In this document: positions 52,622-62,479 of the stretch, piece after piece | Layout: every line of letters begins with the position of its first letter | Numbering within the stretch: the stretch's first letter is position 1 | Assembly: GCA_009363175.1 (NCBI GenBank) | Contig: CP045205.1 | Span: 2,666,001 to 2,730,000, forward strand | Length of the DNA: 64,000 nt | Direction: 5' to 3' | Origin: Citrobacter telavivensis | GTDB taxonomy: Bacteria > Pseudomonadota > Gammaproteobacteria > Enterobacterales > Enterobacteriaceae | Translations under genes and position numbers: made by a program | The notes under the pieces: generated by a model | The model's database searches: none | What the model was told of the DNA's origin: nothing | What the model saw: the letters and a program-made list of their open reading frames with translations, nothing else

Positions 52622-54987
52622 GCGGCTTACTGATGACGACCTTTCTTATCACCAGCGGAATTTGTCGCGCGGAGTCGGGGGATGATGCGCTCCCGCCGCC
52701 GCCCGATGCCCGCGCTATCAATCAGCAAGCGGTTTTTCATCTGGCGCTGATCGTAAACCATTACGACACGCAGCGAGTGGTGCCGGTGATCCAGCGGGCG
52801 GGGGAGTTCTACGTTAGCCGAGACGATCTACTGCAGGCCGGGCTTCCCGCAGAACACCTTTCGCAGGGCGAGATCAATGTCTCGCGCTTACCGCAGGTTA
52901 CGACGCAATACGACAGTCGCGGGCAGCGCCTGCTGCTGAGCGTACCGCAGGACTGGCTACCCGAACGCGCAACGCCATTCGGCGGTGAAGCCAGAGTAAA
53001 CGAGGCGCGCAACGGCCGCGGGGCGCTGCTTAATTACGACTTCTACAGTAGCCACTCGCAAAACGGCGACAGCCAGGCCTCCATCTGGCACGAGTTGCGC
53101 TTCTTTAACGATGTGGGTTCGCTCTCGTCAACGGGCTACGTGCGGCACATTCTGGCCGGGGATGGCGATCGGCAGGACGGATACGTGCGCTACGATACCG
53201 TGTTCACCGCGACCCATGAGGCAGATGCCACGCAATGGCGGGTGGGGGATGTGATAAGCGACGCCCTGAGCTGGAGCAACAGCGTGCGGGTGGGCGGTGT
53301 GTCGTGGGGACGCGACTTCTCGTTGCGTCCGGATCTGGTGACCTGGCCTTTGCCTGAATTTTCCGGTGAGGCGGCGGTGCCGACGGCGGTAGACCTGTTT
53401 ATCAACGGTTATCGTGCCGGTTCAACGGAACTCCAGCCGGGGCCGTTTACCCTCACTAATTTGCCCTACATTAATGGTGCCGGCGACGCGGTGCTGGTGA
53501 CCCGTGACGCGCTGGGTCGCCAGGTGAGTACGACTTTACCGTTTTATGTCGCCAGTAATTTGCTCAAAACAGGCGTCAGCGACGGGGCGGTCACGCTGGG
53601 CAGCCTGCGCCGCAATTACGGCATCGACAATTTTGATTACGGTCCGGCGGTCGGTAGCGCAAGCTACCGCTACGGGGTGAATGACTATCTGACGCTTGAG
53701 GGCCACGCCGAGGGAGCGGAAGAACTGGCGCTGGGCGGCATGGGTTCGCTGGTCAAGCTGGGCCGACTTGGCGTAATCAATGGCGCCTGGACGGAAAGCC
53801 GGATGCGCGGTAATCACGGCAATCAGATTAACTGGGGCTATCAGTACAGCACCGCCGAATTTAGCGTGGCCACCCAACACTCCCGCCGTGAGCGCGGTTT
53901 TGGCAATCTGGCGCTGTACGATCAGACCCCGCTGGTGGATAACGACAATCAACCGCTGGCCTCGTTAAGCCAGCGCAGCGATCAGTATTCGCTGACGTTC
54001 AACATGGGCGAGTTTGGCAATATCGGCGCGGCATGGATTGGGATCCGCAGTTTTGACTCACAGAAAACAGAACTGCTGAATCTTTCCTGGAGCCGGAGCC
54101 TGTGGGGGAGTAGCAGTCTTTATCTGTCTGCCAGTCGCGACAATCAGCAGGGCGACTGGACGCTAGCGATGTCGGTGCAGATCCCGCTGGGCGAGCGGGA
54201 CAGCGCGGCGGTGTCGATGGAGAAAACGCCGGATGCCGGTCAGACACAGCGCATTAATTACAATCACTCAATGCCGACTGACGGCGGGTTTAGCTGGAAT
54301 CTGGCATGGGCGCGCCAGTCTCAGGCACGGGATTATCAGCAGGCGACGCTGGGCTGGCGGAATCGAAATATCGAATTACAGGGCGGAACCTACGGCGAAA
54401 GCGACGCCATGACCTGGTGGGGTGAGGCGATGGGATCGCTGGTCTTCATGGAAAACCAACTGTTTGCCGCCAATAAAATCAACGATGCCTTTGTGGTGGT
54501 CAGCACCGGCGGGCACCCTGATGTCCCGGTCAATTACGAAAACCAGCCGGTTGGTCACACCAACGATCGGGGCTATTTGCTGATAAGCGGCGTCTCCGCC
54601 TACTACCCGGCGAGCTACAGCATTAACACGCTCAATCTGCCTGCCGATACCCGCCTGAAGGAGACCGAACGGAAAGTGGCGCTGCGTCGCCAGAGCGGAT
54701 ACCTGGTTGATTTCCCGATGGAACAGGAGCGGGTAGCAAGCGTCATTCTGCATGATGAAAACGGGCACGCGCTGCCGGTGGCAAGCCAGGTTATGCGCGA
54801 TAACAAATCGCCCGCTGTGGTCGGTTACGACGGGATAGTCTGGCTGGAGAATCTCGATGCGGTGAATCCACTGCGTGTCGTCACGCCGGACGGCCTGCAT
54901 TGCAAAACCCGCTTTTCACTGACGGCCAATCCTGAACATAAGCTCCAGACCTACGGGCCGCTGGTCTGTCATCAGGGGGGCGGATGA
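52597..54987 (+). CDS. Outer-membrane pilus usher (archaic/CsuD type)
   Basis: 796-residue usher. Signal peptide (MVVWSRPLSGLLMTTFL), N-terminal chaperone-binding domain, a central beta-barrel with plug (VDLFINGYRAGSTELQPGPFTL) and C-terminal domains. A conserved Cys pair lies near the C-terminus (LHCKTRFSL and LVCHQGG). The length is normal for the archaic class. Confidence 0.92.
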   Translation: MVVWSRPLSGLLMTTFLITSGICRAESGDDALPPPPDARAINQQAVFHLALIVNHYDTQRVVPVIQRAGEFYVSRDDLLQAGLPAEHLSQGEINVSRLPQVTTQYDSRGQRLLLSVPQDWLPERATPFGGEARVNEARNGRGALLNYDFYSSHSQNGDSQASIWHELRFFNDVGSLSSTGYVRHILAGDGDRQDGYVRYDTVFTATHEADATQWRVGDVISDALSWSNSVRVGGVSWGRDFSLRPDLVTWPLPEFSGEAAVPTAVDLFINGYRAGSTELQPGPFTLTNLPYINGAGDAVLVTRDALGRQVSTTLPFYVASNLLKTGVSDGAVTLGSLRRNYGIDNFDYGPAVGSASYRYGVNDYLTLEGHAEGAEELALGGMGSLVKLGRLGVINGAWTESRMRGNHGNQINWGYQYSTAEFSVATQHSRRERGFGNLALYDQTPLVDNDNQPLASLSQRSDQYSLTFNMGEFGNIGAAWIGIRSFDSQKTELLNLSWSRSLWGSSSLYLSASRDNQQGDWTLAMSVQIPLGERDSAAVSMEKTPDAGQTQRINYNHSMPTDGGFSWNLAWARQSQARDYQQATLGWRNRNIELQGGTYGESDAMTWWGEAMGSLVFMENQLFAANKINDAFVVVSTGGHPDVPVNYENQPVGHTNDRGYLLISGVSAYYPASYSINTLNLPADTRLKETERKVALRRQSGYLVDFPMEQERVASVILHDENGHALPVASQVMRDNKSPAVVGYDGIVWLENLDAVNPLRVVTPDGLHCKTRFSLTANPEHKLQTYGPLVCHQGGG

Positions 54988-55949
54988 CTGGACGCGCGCT
55001 GCTGCTGTTGCTGATATTGATGGCCGCGCCTGGAGCGTGGGCGGCCTGTACCGTGAACACCGCGGCGGGGGCATTTGGCAGCGTCTCTTCGTTTACTGTC
55101 AACAGTACCGAGCAGGCGACCAGCGCCAATCTGCTGGTGCAATGTGATGTGGTACTGGGGCTATTAAATAACGATACGGTGACATTGACGTATACCGGGG
55201 CAACGGTGTCGGCAGGCACCCGCGCCAGTCTCAAGCGCACGGACAATACCACGGTGACGGATGCGATCCCGGTTCGTCTGTGCGGTCTGTCCGGTTGCGC
55301 CAGCAACAGTGAGGTGGCCATCGGCAGCAGCTATACCTGGAGTGGGAGTACGCTGTTAGCGCTGTTAGGTTCCACACGCTTTACCCTGCCGCTCTTCTTT
55401 CGTACCAGCACCGGACAGAACGTCAGCGCCGGACCGTATCAGGTGACGCTCAATTTCAATGTTTATTACAACATCTGTCAGGTGGGGGCTCTGGGACTGT
55501 GCGTCACCACGCAAACCAATACGGTCGCGACCACAATGCAGCTTAACCTGACGGTGACCAATGACTGCATCACCATTAATGCACCGAATGTCAATTTCGG
55601 CAGCGCGCCGCTGGTGAAAAATTTCCCGGCGATCTCGCAGGCGGTCTCGATTACCTGCACTAAAGGCAGCAGCTACACGGTAGGGATTAATAATGGCAGT
55701 TACGCTAATGGCAACGTGCGCAATATGGCGAGCGGCAACAATCGCCTGAGTTACGAAATTTACAAAGCGAGCACCACCAACCGATGGGGCAGCGTCGGCG
55801 CGGAGCGCTGGACCAGCAGCGCCTCATCCTCCACCAGCAGCGATGGTCTGCTGCGAACCTACAACTACACCGCCGTCGTGTTACCCAGCCAGTCCACGCC
55901 TCCCGCCGGGACTTACACCGACACGGTGGTGGTGGATATCGCCTTCTGA
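54984..55949 (+). CDS. Two-domain SCPU tip adhesin (CsuE-like)
   Basis: 321-residue secreted protein (signal to about residue 20, PGAWA) with two SCPU-like domains: one at about 21-170 and a second at about 175-321 (CITINAPNVNFGSAPLVKNF, then GTYTDTVVVDIAF). This fits the tip subunit of archaic pili, where the N-domain binds surfaces. It overlaps the usher by four bases (ATGA). It completes the five-gene operon. Confidence 0.87.
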   Translation: MTGRALLLLLILMAAPGAWAACTVNTAAGAFGSVSSFTVNSTEQATSANLLVQCDVVLGLLNNDTVTLTYTGATVSAGTRASLKRTDNTTVTDAIPVRLCGLSGCASNSEVAIGSSYTWSGSTLLALLGSTRFTLPLFFRTSTGQNVSAGPYQVTLNFNVYYNICQVGALGLCVTTQTNTVATTMQLNLTVTNDCITINAPNVNFGSAPLVKNFPAISQAVSITCTKGSSYTVGINNGSYANGNVRNMASGNNRLSYEIYKASTTNRWGSVGAERWTSSASSSTSSDGLLRTYNYTAVVLPSQSTPPAGTYTDTVVVDIAF

Positions 55950-55972
55950 GCTGGATTTCCCTTTCGCAAACG

Positions 55973-55999
55973 TAAAGTTCTTATCCAGGGTGCCGATAA
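55973..55999 (+). promoter_or_regulatory. Perfect sigma-28 promoter of the tar operon
   Basis: TAAA (55973-55976), 15 bases, GCCGATAA (55992-55999). An exact FliA consensus 31 bases before the tar start and 24 bases after the fimbrial tip gene. It keeps tar-tap-cheRBYZ in the flagellar regulon, independent of the insertion. Confidence 0.96.
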
Positions 56000-56030
56000 C
56001 GTTGATAACTCGTTTTCAGGAAGGTGCCTT

Positions 56031-57692
56031 ATGTTTAACCGTATCCGCGTTGTCACAATGCTGATGATGGTGCTGGGGGTTTTCGCACTGCTACAGCTTG
56101 TATCTGGTGGTTTGCTGTTTTCGTCTTTGCAGCAGAATCAAAAAAGTTTTGTTATTTCTAACGATCTACGCCAACAGCAAAGTGAACTGACCTCGACATG
56201 GGATCTGATGCTGCAAACGCGTATCAACCTCAGCCGTTCATCAGCACGCATGATGATGGATGCGAACAACCAGCAGAGCAGCGCAAAAACTGACTTGTTG
56301 AAGGGCGCGAAAGCGTCGCTCGCCCAGGCGGCGGAGCATTACGGCAGGTTTAAATCGTTTGCCCCTCTGCCGGAAATGGCGGAGGTCAGCAGCGATGTGG
56401 ACGAAAAATACCAGAAATATTTTGCCGGTTTAACTGAACTGGTGCAGTTCCTTGAAAACGGCAACATGGATGCATTTTTCGCACAGCCCACGCAGGGCAT
56501 GCAAAACGGCCTCGGCGACGCGAAGAGCAAATACGCCAGCGTCAGCGAAAAACTCTATCTCCAGGCGTTTGATGAAAGCGCGCGCGATTACCAGTTTGCG
56601 AAGTGGCAACTCGCCATCCTGGCGGTGGTGCTGGTGCTGATCCTGGTGGTGGTGTGGTACGGCATTCGTCAAACGCTGCTCAACCCGCTTGCCCGGGTCA
56701 TCGCTCATATTCGTGAAATCGCAGGCGGAAACCTGACCAATACCCTGACCTTCGCCGGACGTAATGAGATTGGTGAACTGGCCAGCAGCGTCGATCACAT
56801 GCAGCGCTCGCTGGTGGAGACCGTGACGCAGGTGCGCGAAGGATCGGATGCTATTTACTCCGGCACGACGGAAATTGCCACCGGCAACACCGATCTCTCA
56901 TCGCGAACCGAGCAACAGGCGTCGGCGCTGGAAGAAACGGCTGCCAGCATGGAAGAGTTGACCGCGACGGTGAAACAGAACGCCGACAATGCCCGTCAGG
57001 CGTCGCAACTGGCGCAGAGCGCGTCGGAAACCGCGCAGCACGGCGGCAAAGTCGTGGATAACGTTGTCAAAACGATGCACGAAATCGCCGGCAGCTCGAA
57101 GAAGATTGCCGACATCATCAGCGTCATCGACGGTATTGCTTTCCAGACCAATATCCTGGCGCTGAACGCGGCGGTGGAAGCCGCGCGGGCAGGCGAGCAG
57201 GGGCGTGGGTTTGCGGTGGTGGCGGGCGAAGTACGTAACCTGGCCAGTCGCAGTGCGCAGGCGGCAAAAGAGATCAAAGCGCTGATTGAAGATTCTGTTT
57301 CGCGCGTGGATACCGGCTCCGTGCTGGTCGAGAGCGCGGGCGAGACCATGAACGATATCGTCAATGCGGTGACCCGCGTGACCGACATTATGGGCGAAAT
57401 CGCCTCGGCCTCAGATGAACAAAGTCGTGGCATCGATCAGGTGGCGCTGGCGGTTTCTGAAATGGACCGCGTGACGCAGCAAAACGCCTCGCTGGTGCAG
57501 GAATCTGCTGCCGCTGCCGCCGCGCTGGAAGAACAGGCCAGCCGTTTGACGATGGCGGTGTCTGCATTTCGTCTTGCCGCGCGTCCCTTCGCGGTAAAAA
57601 CCAAAGAAGAACGGACTTCTGCGGACGTGTCACGCACGGCGCAGAAGCCTTCGTTAAGCATGGAGCATGATACTAACTGGGAAACATTTTGA
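56031..57692 (+). CDS. tar: Aspartate chemoreceptor Tar
   Basis: 553-residue methyl-accepting receptor. Two membrane helices (about 7-30 and 190-212) flank the periplasmic sensor. The aspartate-binding Arg64, Arg69 and Arg73 are all kept. A HAMP domain follows, then the signalling hairpin with the strictly conserved tip (GIAFQTNILALNAAVEAARAGEQG) and methylation sites. It ends NWETF, the docking site for CheR and CheB. Length is the same as in E. coli. Confidence 0.97.
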   Translation: MFNRIRVVTMLMMVLGVFALLQLVSGGLLFSSLQQNQKSFVISNDLRQQQSELTSTWDLMLQTRINLSRSSARMMMDANNQQSSAKTDLLKGAKASLAQAAEHYGRFKSFAPLPEMAEVSSDVDEKYQKYFAGLTELVQFLENGNMDAFFAQPTQGMQNGLGDAKSKYASVSEKLYLQAFDESARDYQFAKWQLAILAVVLVLILVVVWYGIRQTLLNPLARVIAHIREIAGGNLTNTLTFAGRNEIGELASSVDHMQRSLVETVTQVREGSDAIYSGTTEIATGNTDLSSRTEQQASALEETAASMEELTATVKQNADNARQASQLAQSASETAQHGGKVVDNVVKTMHEIAGSSKKIADIISVIDGIAFQTNILALNAAVEAARAGEQGRGFAVVAGEVRNLASRSAQAAKEIKALIEDSVSRVDTGSVLVESAGETMNDIVNAVTRVTDIMGEIASASDEQSRGIDQVALAVSEMDRVTQQNASLVQESAAAAAALEEQASRLTMAVSAFRLAARPFAVKTKEERTSADVSRTAQKPSLSMEHDTNWETF

Positions 57693-57736
57693 CCGAACTT
57701 TAACACTGCGGCCGTTGCCGCCTGATGGGAGCGTTG

Positions 57737-59338
57737 ATGTTTAATCGTATTCGAATCTCGACCACGCTGTTTTTGATTTTGATCCTCTGTGGTGTATTGC
57801 AGATCGGCAGTAATGGCTTGTCTTTCTGGGCATTTCGGGACGGTTTTCAGAGCCTGAATCAGGTCGAGCAGAGTAATCAGCAACGCGCGGCGCTGGCACA
57901 AACGCGCGCCGTTTTATTACAGGCGAGTACCGCCCTGAACAAGGCCGGGACGTTAACAGCACTGAGCTATCCGCCCGATGACATCAAAAGTCTGATGGTT
58001 ATCGCGCGCGAAAGTCTGGCGCAATCCGGCACGCTGTTTAACAGCTTCAGGGCGATAGCGGTGAATACCCAGGAGGGGAAAGCCTTGCAGGACGCAACGG
58101 AGAAAAGCTTCACCCAGTGGCACAGCGATCTGGAGCATCAGGCCACCTGGCTTGAGAACAACCAGCTGTCAGACTTCCTGACCGCGCCGGTGCAGGCGTC
58201 GCAGGACGCCTTTGACGTTAATTTTAACGCCTGGCAGCAGAACATTAATCATGTGCTGGTGGTGGCGGGGCAACAGAGCAAGAACAACTATCACATGTCA
58301 GCGGCGATCTTTATCAGCATGGTGATTATTGCTGCACTGTTAACAACCGGGGCGCTGTTCTGGTCACGTAAAATGATCGTCCAGCCGCTGGCGATTATCG
58401 GCAGTCATTTTGACAGCATTGCCGACGGTAACCTGGCGCGTCCGATCGCGGTCTACGGGCGTAATGAGATTTCGGCGATCTTCGCCAGCCTGAAGGCGAT
58501 GCAACAGGCGCTGCGGGAAACCGTCAGCGACGTGCGTCAGGGCAGTCTGGCGATGCATACCGGGATTTCCGAAATTGCGATGGGCAATAACGATCTCTCC
58601 TCACGCACCGAGCAGCAGGCGGCGTCGCTGGCACAGACGGCGGCCAGCATGGAGCAGTTGACCGCCACCGTCGGTCAGAACGCCGACAACGCGCGTCAGG
58701 CTTCAGTGCTTGCAAAAAGCGCGGCCGACACCGCGAAAACCGGTGGCGATCAGGCCACGAACGTCGCCAGTACGATGCAGGCGATTGCCGCCAGTTCGCA
58801 AAAGATTGGCGACATCATCGGGGTGATCGACGGCATTGCCTTCCAGACCAATATTCTGGCGCTGAATGCGGCGGTTGAAGCGGCGCGGGCCGGTGAGCAA
58901 GGGCGTGGATTTGCCGTGGTTGCCGGAGAGGTGCGCAACCTGGCGAGCCGCAGCGCTCAGGCAGCGAAAGAGATTAAAGGGTTGATTGAAGAGTCGGTGA
59001 ATCGCGTCCACCAGGGATCACAACTCGTCAATACCGCTGCACACACCATGACGGAAATCGTGAGCTCGGTAACGCGGGTCAACGACATCATGGGCGAGAT
59101 TGCCTCGGCGTCAGACGAACAGCGCAGAGGGATTGAACAGGTGGCGCAGGCGGTCACGCAGATGGACCAGGTGACGCAGCAGAACGCCGCGCTGGTGGAA
59201 GAAGCCGCCGCGGCTACCGACCAACTCGCGCATCAGGCCGACTCGCTGTCAGCCCGCGTGGCGGTTTTCAAACTGGAAGAACACGTAGTAACACACCAAG
59301 AATCGGCACCGCTGCAGGCTGTGCCCGTTGTATCCTGA
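57737..59338 (+). CDS. tap: Dipeptide chemoreceptor Tap
   Basis: 533-residue receptor. The N-terminus MFNRIRISTTLFLILILCG and the sensor with QQRAALAQTRAVLLQASTALNK match E. coli Tap, which senses dipeptides through DppA and pyrimidines. HAMP and the signalling hairpin are complete. It lacks the NWETF end (ends PVVS), so it relies on Tar/Tsr-bound CheR. The start at 57737 is chosen (GGGAG site); the frame opens at 57725. Confidence 0.95.
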   Translation: MFNRIRISTTLFLILILCGVLQIGSNGLSFWAFRDGFQSLNQVEQSNQQRAALAQTRAVLLQASTALNKAGTLTALSYPPDDIKSLMVIARESLAQSGTLFNSFRAIAVNTQEGKALQDATEKSFTQWHSDLEHQATWLENNQLSDFLTAPVQASQDAFDVNFNAWQQNINHVLVVAGQQSKNNYHMSAAIFISMVIIAALLTTGALFWSRKMIVQPLAIIGSHFDSIADGNLARPIAVYGRNEISAIFASLKAMQQALRETVSDVRQGSLAMHTGISEIAMGNNDLSSRTEQQAASLAQTAASMEQLTATVGQNADNARQASVLAKSAADTAKTGGDQATNVASTMQAIAASSQKIGDIIGVIDGIAFQTNILALNAAVEAARAGEQGRGFAVVAGEVRNLASRSAQAAKEIKGLIEESVNRVHQGSQLVNTAAHTMTEIVSSVTRVNDIMGEIASASDEQRRGIEQVAQAVTQMDQVTQQNAALVEEAAAATDQLAHQADSLSARVAVFKLEEHVVTHQESAPLQAVPVVS

Positions 59339-59357
59339 ATGTGATTGAGAAGGCGCT

Positions 59358-60224
59358 ATGACATCATCTCTGCCCAACGGGCAAACGTCATTATTGTTAC
59401 AGATGACCCAGCGCCTTGCGCTGTCTGACGCGCACTTTCGTCGGATATGTCAATTAATCTACCAGCGCGCGGGGATCGTGCTGGCGGACCACAAGCGGGA
59501 TATGGTTTATAACCGCCTGGTTCGTCGACTGCGTACGCTGGGGCTGGATGATTTTGGCGACTATCTCAGCGTGCTGGAAGCCAATCAAAGCAGCGCAGAG
59601 TGGCAGGCTTTTATCAACTCGTTGACCACCAACCTGACAGCCTTCTTCCGCGAAGGGCACCACTTTCCAGTATTAGCGGAAAGTGCCCGTCGCCACAGCG
59701 GCGAATATCGGGTCTGGAGCGCCGCGGCATCGACCGGTGAAGAGCCGTACAGTATCGCCATTACGCTGGCCGATACGCTGGGTACGGCACCGGGACGCTG
59801 GAAGGTGTTTGCCAGCGATATCGACACCGAAGTGCTGGAAAAGGCCCGCAGCGGGATCTATCGGCTGGACGAACTGAAGACCCTGTCGCCGCAGCAGCTA
59901 CAGCGCTATTTCATGCGCGGAACGGGCCCGCATGATGGGCTGGTACGCGTGCGTCAGGAACTGGCAAGCCACGTCGAGTTTTCCGTGATTAACCTGCTTG
60001 ATAAGCAGTACAACGTGCCGGGGCCGTTTGACGCTATTTTTTGTCGCAATGTAATGATCTATTTCGATAAAACGACGCAGCAGGACATCCTGCGCCGTTT
60101 TGTCCCTCTCCTTAAGCCTGATGGTCTGCTGTTTGCCGGGCATTCAGAGAACTTTAGTAACCTCGTGCGCGACTTTAGCCTGCGCGGGCAAACGGTTTAT
60201 GCGCTAAGTAAGGGTAAAGCATGA
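59358..60224 (+). CDS. cheR: Chemotaxis protein methyltransferase CheR
   Basis: 288-residue SAM-dependent enzyme that methylates receptor glutamates. The N-terminal helical domain, then the SAM-binding motif (VWSAAASTGEEPYSIA) and IFCRNVMIYFD are seen. Two residues longer than E. coli CheR. Overlaps cheB by four bases. Confidence 0.97.
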   Translation: MTSSLPNGQTSLLLQMTQRLALSDAHFRRICQLIYQRAGIVLADHKRDMVYNRLVRRLRTLGLDDFGDYLSVLEANQSSAEWQAFINSLTTNLTAFFREGHHFPVLAESARRHSGEYRVWSAAASTGEEPYSIAITLADTLGTAPGRWKVFASDIDTEVLEKARSGIYRLDELKTLSPQQLQRYFMRGTGPHDGLVRVRQELASHVEFSVINLLDKQYNVPGPFDAIFCRNVMIYFDKTTQQDILRRFVPLLKPDGLLFAGHSENFSNLVRDFSLRGQTVYALSKGKA

Positions 60225-61270
60225 GTAAAATCAGGGTGTTGTCGGTCGATGATTCTGCATTGATGCGCCAAATCATGACTGAAATTATTAATAGCCATAG
60301 CGATATGGAGATGGTGGCAACCGCGCCGGATCCACTCGTCGCCCGAGACTTAATCAAGAAATATAACCCTGACGTGTTGACGCTGGACGTCGAAATGCCG
60401 CGGATGGACGGCCTTGATTTTCTTGAAAAGCTGATGCGACTGCGTCCGATGCCGGTGGTGATGGTGTCGTCGCTGACGGGGAAAGGGTCGGAAGTGACGC
60501 TGCGGGCGCTGGAACTGGGGGCGATTGATTTTGTCACTAAGCCGCAGTTGGGGATCCGTGAAGGGATGCTGGCCTACAGCGAGATGATTGCGGAGAAAGT
60601 GCGTACGGCGTCGCGGGCGCGTCTGACGGCCCATAAACCGCTCGAGGCTCCGGTGACCTTAAAAGCGGGTCCGCTGCTCAGCTCGGAAAAGCTGATTGCG
60701 ATTGGCGCCTCAACGGGCGGCACCGAGGCCATTCGCCATGTGCTGCAACCGCTGCCGCTCTCCAGTCCGGCGGTCATTATTACGCAGCATATGCCGCCAG
60801 GCTTTACCCGCTCGTTCGCCGAGCGTCTGAACAAACTGTGTCAGATAGCCGTGAAAGAGGCGGAGGACGGCGAGCGCGTTCTGCCGGGGCATGCCTACAT
60901 TGCGCCGGGCGACAAGCATATGGAGCTGTCGCGCAGCGGGGCAAACTATCAAATCAAAATTCATGACGGTCCGCCGGTTAACCGGCACCGACCGTCGGTG
61001 GATGTGCTGTTTCATTCGGTAGCGATTCATGCGGGGCGCAATGCCGTCGGAGTGATCCTGACGGGAATGGGCAACGACGGCGCTGCCGGAATGTTAGCGA
61101 TGCACCAGGCGGGTGCCTGGACGATTGCGCAAAATGAAGCAAGTTGTGTGGTGTTCGGCATGCCGCGCGAAGCCATCAATATGGGTGGCGTCAGCGAAGT
61201 GGTCGATCTTAGTCAGGTAAGCCAGCAGATGCTGGCGAAAATCAGTGCCGGACAGGCAATACGTATTTGA
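60221..61270 (+). CDS. cheB: Chemotaxis methylesterase/glutamine deamidase CheB
   Basis: 349-residue enzyme. Receiver domain with Asp56 (LTLDVEMPRMDGL), then the esterase with the Ser-His-Asp triad: Ser164 (GASTGGTEAI), His190 (ITQHMPPGF) and Asp286 (MGNDGAAGM). It resets receptors and is activated by CheA. Confidence 0.97.
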   Translation: MSKIRVLSVDDSALMRQIMTEIINSHSDMEMVATAPDPLVARDLIKKYNPDVLTLDVEMPRMDGLDFLEKLMRLRPMPVVMVSSLTGKGSEVTLRALELGAIDFVTKPQLGIREGMLAYSEMIAEKVRTASRARLTAHKPLEAPVTLKAGPLLSSEKLIAIGASTGGTEAIRHVLQPLPLSSPAVIITQHMPPGFTRSFAERLNKLCQIAVKEAEDGERVLPGHAYIAPGDKHMELSRSGANYQIKIHDGPPVNRHRPSVDVLFHSVAIHAGRNAVGVILTGMGNDGAAGMLAMHQAGAWTIAQNEASCVVFGMPREAINMGGVSEVVDLSQVSQQMLAKISAGQAIRI

Positions 61271-61287
61271 ATCAGGAGTAATTTTTT

Positions 61288-61677
61288 ATGGCGGATAAAG
61301 AGCTTAAATTTTTGGTTGTGGATGACTTTTCCACCATGCGCCGCATCGTGCGTAACCTGCTTAAGGAGCTGGGATTTAACAACGTGGAAGAGGCCGAAGA
61401 TGGCGCCGATGCGTTGAATAAACTGCAGGCAGGTGGGTTTGGCTTTGTGATTTCCGACTGGAACATGCCGAACATTGACGGTCTCGAGTTGCTGAAAACT
61501 ATCCGCGCGGACGGTGGGATGTCCTCACTGCCGGTGCTGATGGTGACGGCAGAAGCGAAGAAAGAGAACATTATCGCCGCAGCGCAGGCCGGTGCCAGCG
61601 GCTACGTGGTGAAACCGTTCACCGCGGCGACGCTGGAAGAAAAGCTTAATAAAATCTTTGAGAAACTGGGCATGTAA
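61288..61677 (+). CDS. cheY: Chemotaxis response regulator CheY
   Basis: 129-residue single receiver domain. Asp12, Asp13, Asp57 (VISDWNMP), Thr87 and Lys109 are all kept. Phosphorylated by CheA, it binds FliM to trigger clockwise rotation. AGGAG-type site before the ATG. Confidence 0.98.
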   Translation: MADKELKFLVVDDFSTMRRIVRNLLKELGFNNVEEAEDGADALNKLQAGGFGFVISDWNMPNIDGLELLKTIRADGGMSSLPVLMVTAEAKKENIIAAAQAGASGYVVKPFTAATLEEKLNKIFEKLGM

Positions 61678-61687
61678 GGGGCTGACC

Positions 61688-62332
61688 ATGATGCAACCAT
61701 CGATTAAACCCGTAGATGAACATTCTGCCGGGGATATCATTGCCCGCATTGGTAGCCTGACCCGTATGCTGCGTGACAGTCTGCGCGAACTGGGACTGGA
61801 TCAGGCCATTGCCGAAGCGGCAGAGGCCATTCCCGATGCCCGCGATCGTCTGGACTATGTGGTACAGATGACCGCGCAGGCGGCTGAACGCGCCCTGAAC
61901 AGCGTTGAGGCCTCCCAGCCGCATCAGGACGAAATGGAGAAAGGGGCGAAGGCGCTGAGCAAGCGTTGGGACGAGTGGTTCGAAAACCCAATTGAGCTCT
62001 CTGACGCCCGCGAACTGGTGACGGATACGCGCAAATACCTCGGTGATGTGCCGGGACATACCAGTTTCACCAACGCGCAATTGCTCGACATCATGATGGC
62101 GCAGGATTTCCAGGATCTGACCGGTCAGGTGATCAAGCGCATGATGGATGTGATTCAGGAAATTGAACGTCAGCTGCTGATGGTGCTGCTGGAAAACATT
62201 CCGGAGCAGGGCGCTCGGCCTAAACGCGAAAGCGAGAGCCTGCTGAATGGGCCGCAGGTCGATACCAGTAAAGCCGGTGTGGTCGCCAGCCAGGACCAGG
62301 TGGATGACTTGCTGGACAGCTTAGGTTTCTGA
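61688..62332 (+). CDS. cheZ: CheY-P phosphatase CheZ
   Basis: 214-residue protein. The active-site residues Asp143 and Gln147 lie in AQDFQDLTGQVIK. The C-terminal peptide (VDDLLDSLGF) binds CheY. The start at 61688 is chosen as in E. coli; the frame runs back into cheY. It ends the tar operon. Confidence 0.97.
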   Translation: MMQPSIKPVDEHSAGDIIARIGSLTRMLRDSLRELGLDQAIAEAAEAIPDARDRLDYVVQMTAQAAERALNSVEASQPHQDEMEKGAKALSKRWDEWFENPIELSDARELVTDTRKYLGDVPGHTSFTNAQLLDIMMAQDFQDLTGQVIKRMMDVIQEIERQLLMVLLENIPEQGARPKRESESLLNGPQVDTSKAGVVASQDQVDDLLDSLGF

Positions 62333-62342
62333 TTTCCCACTG

Positions 62343-62370
62343 GCCGGATGGCGAGTTTCTCCCATCCGGC
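62343..62370. repeat. REP-like hairpin after cheZ
   Basis: GCCGGATGG ... CCATCCGGC, an enteric REP-type stem, in the 147-base gap between cheZ and flhB. It may mark the end of the chemotaxis operon. Confidence 0.8.
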
Positions 62371-62479
62371 TATCTGGCTTAAGGCCATAAACCCTGCCTT
62401 TTTTGCTGCTTACTCTTGCCATTAACTCAATGTTGTTCTGGCATCATTTTCGCTCATAAGCCCATCCAGGATCTGATGC

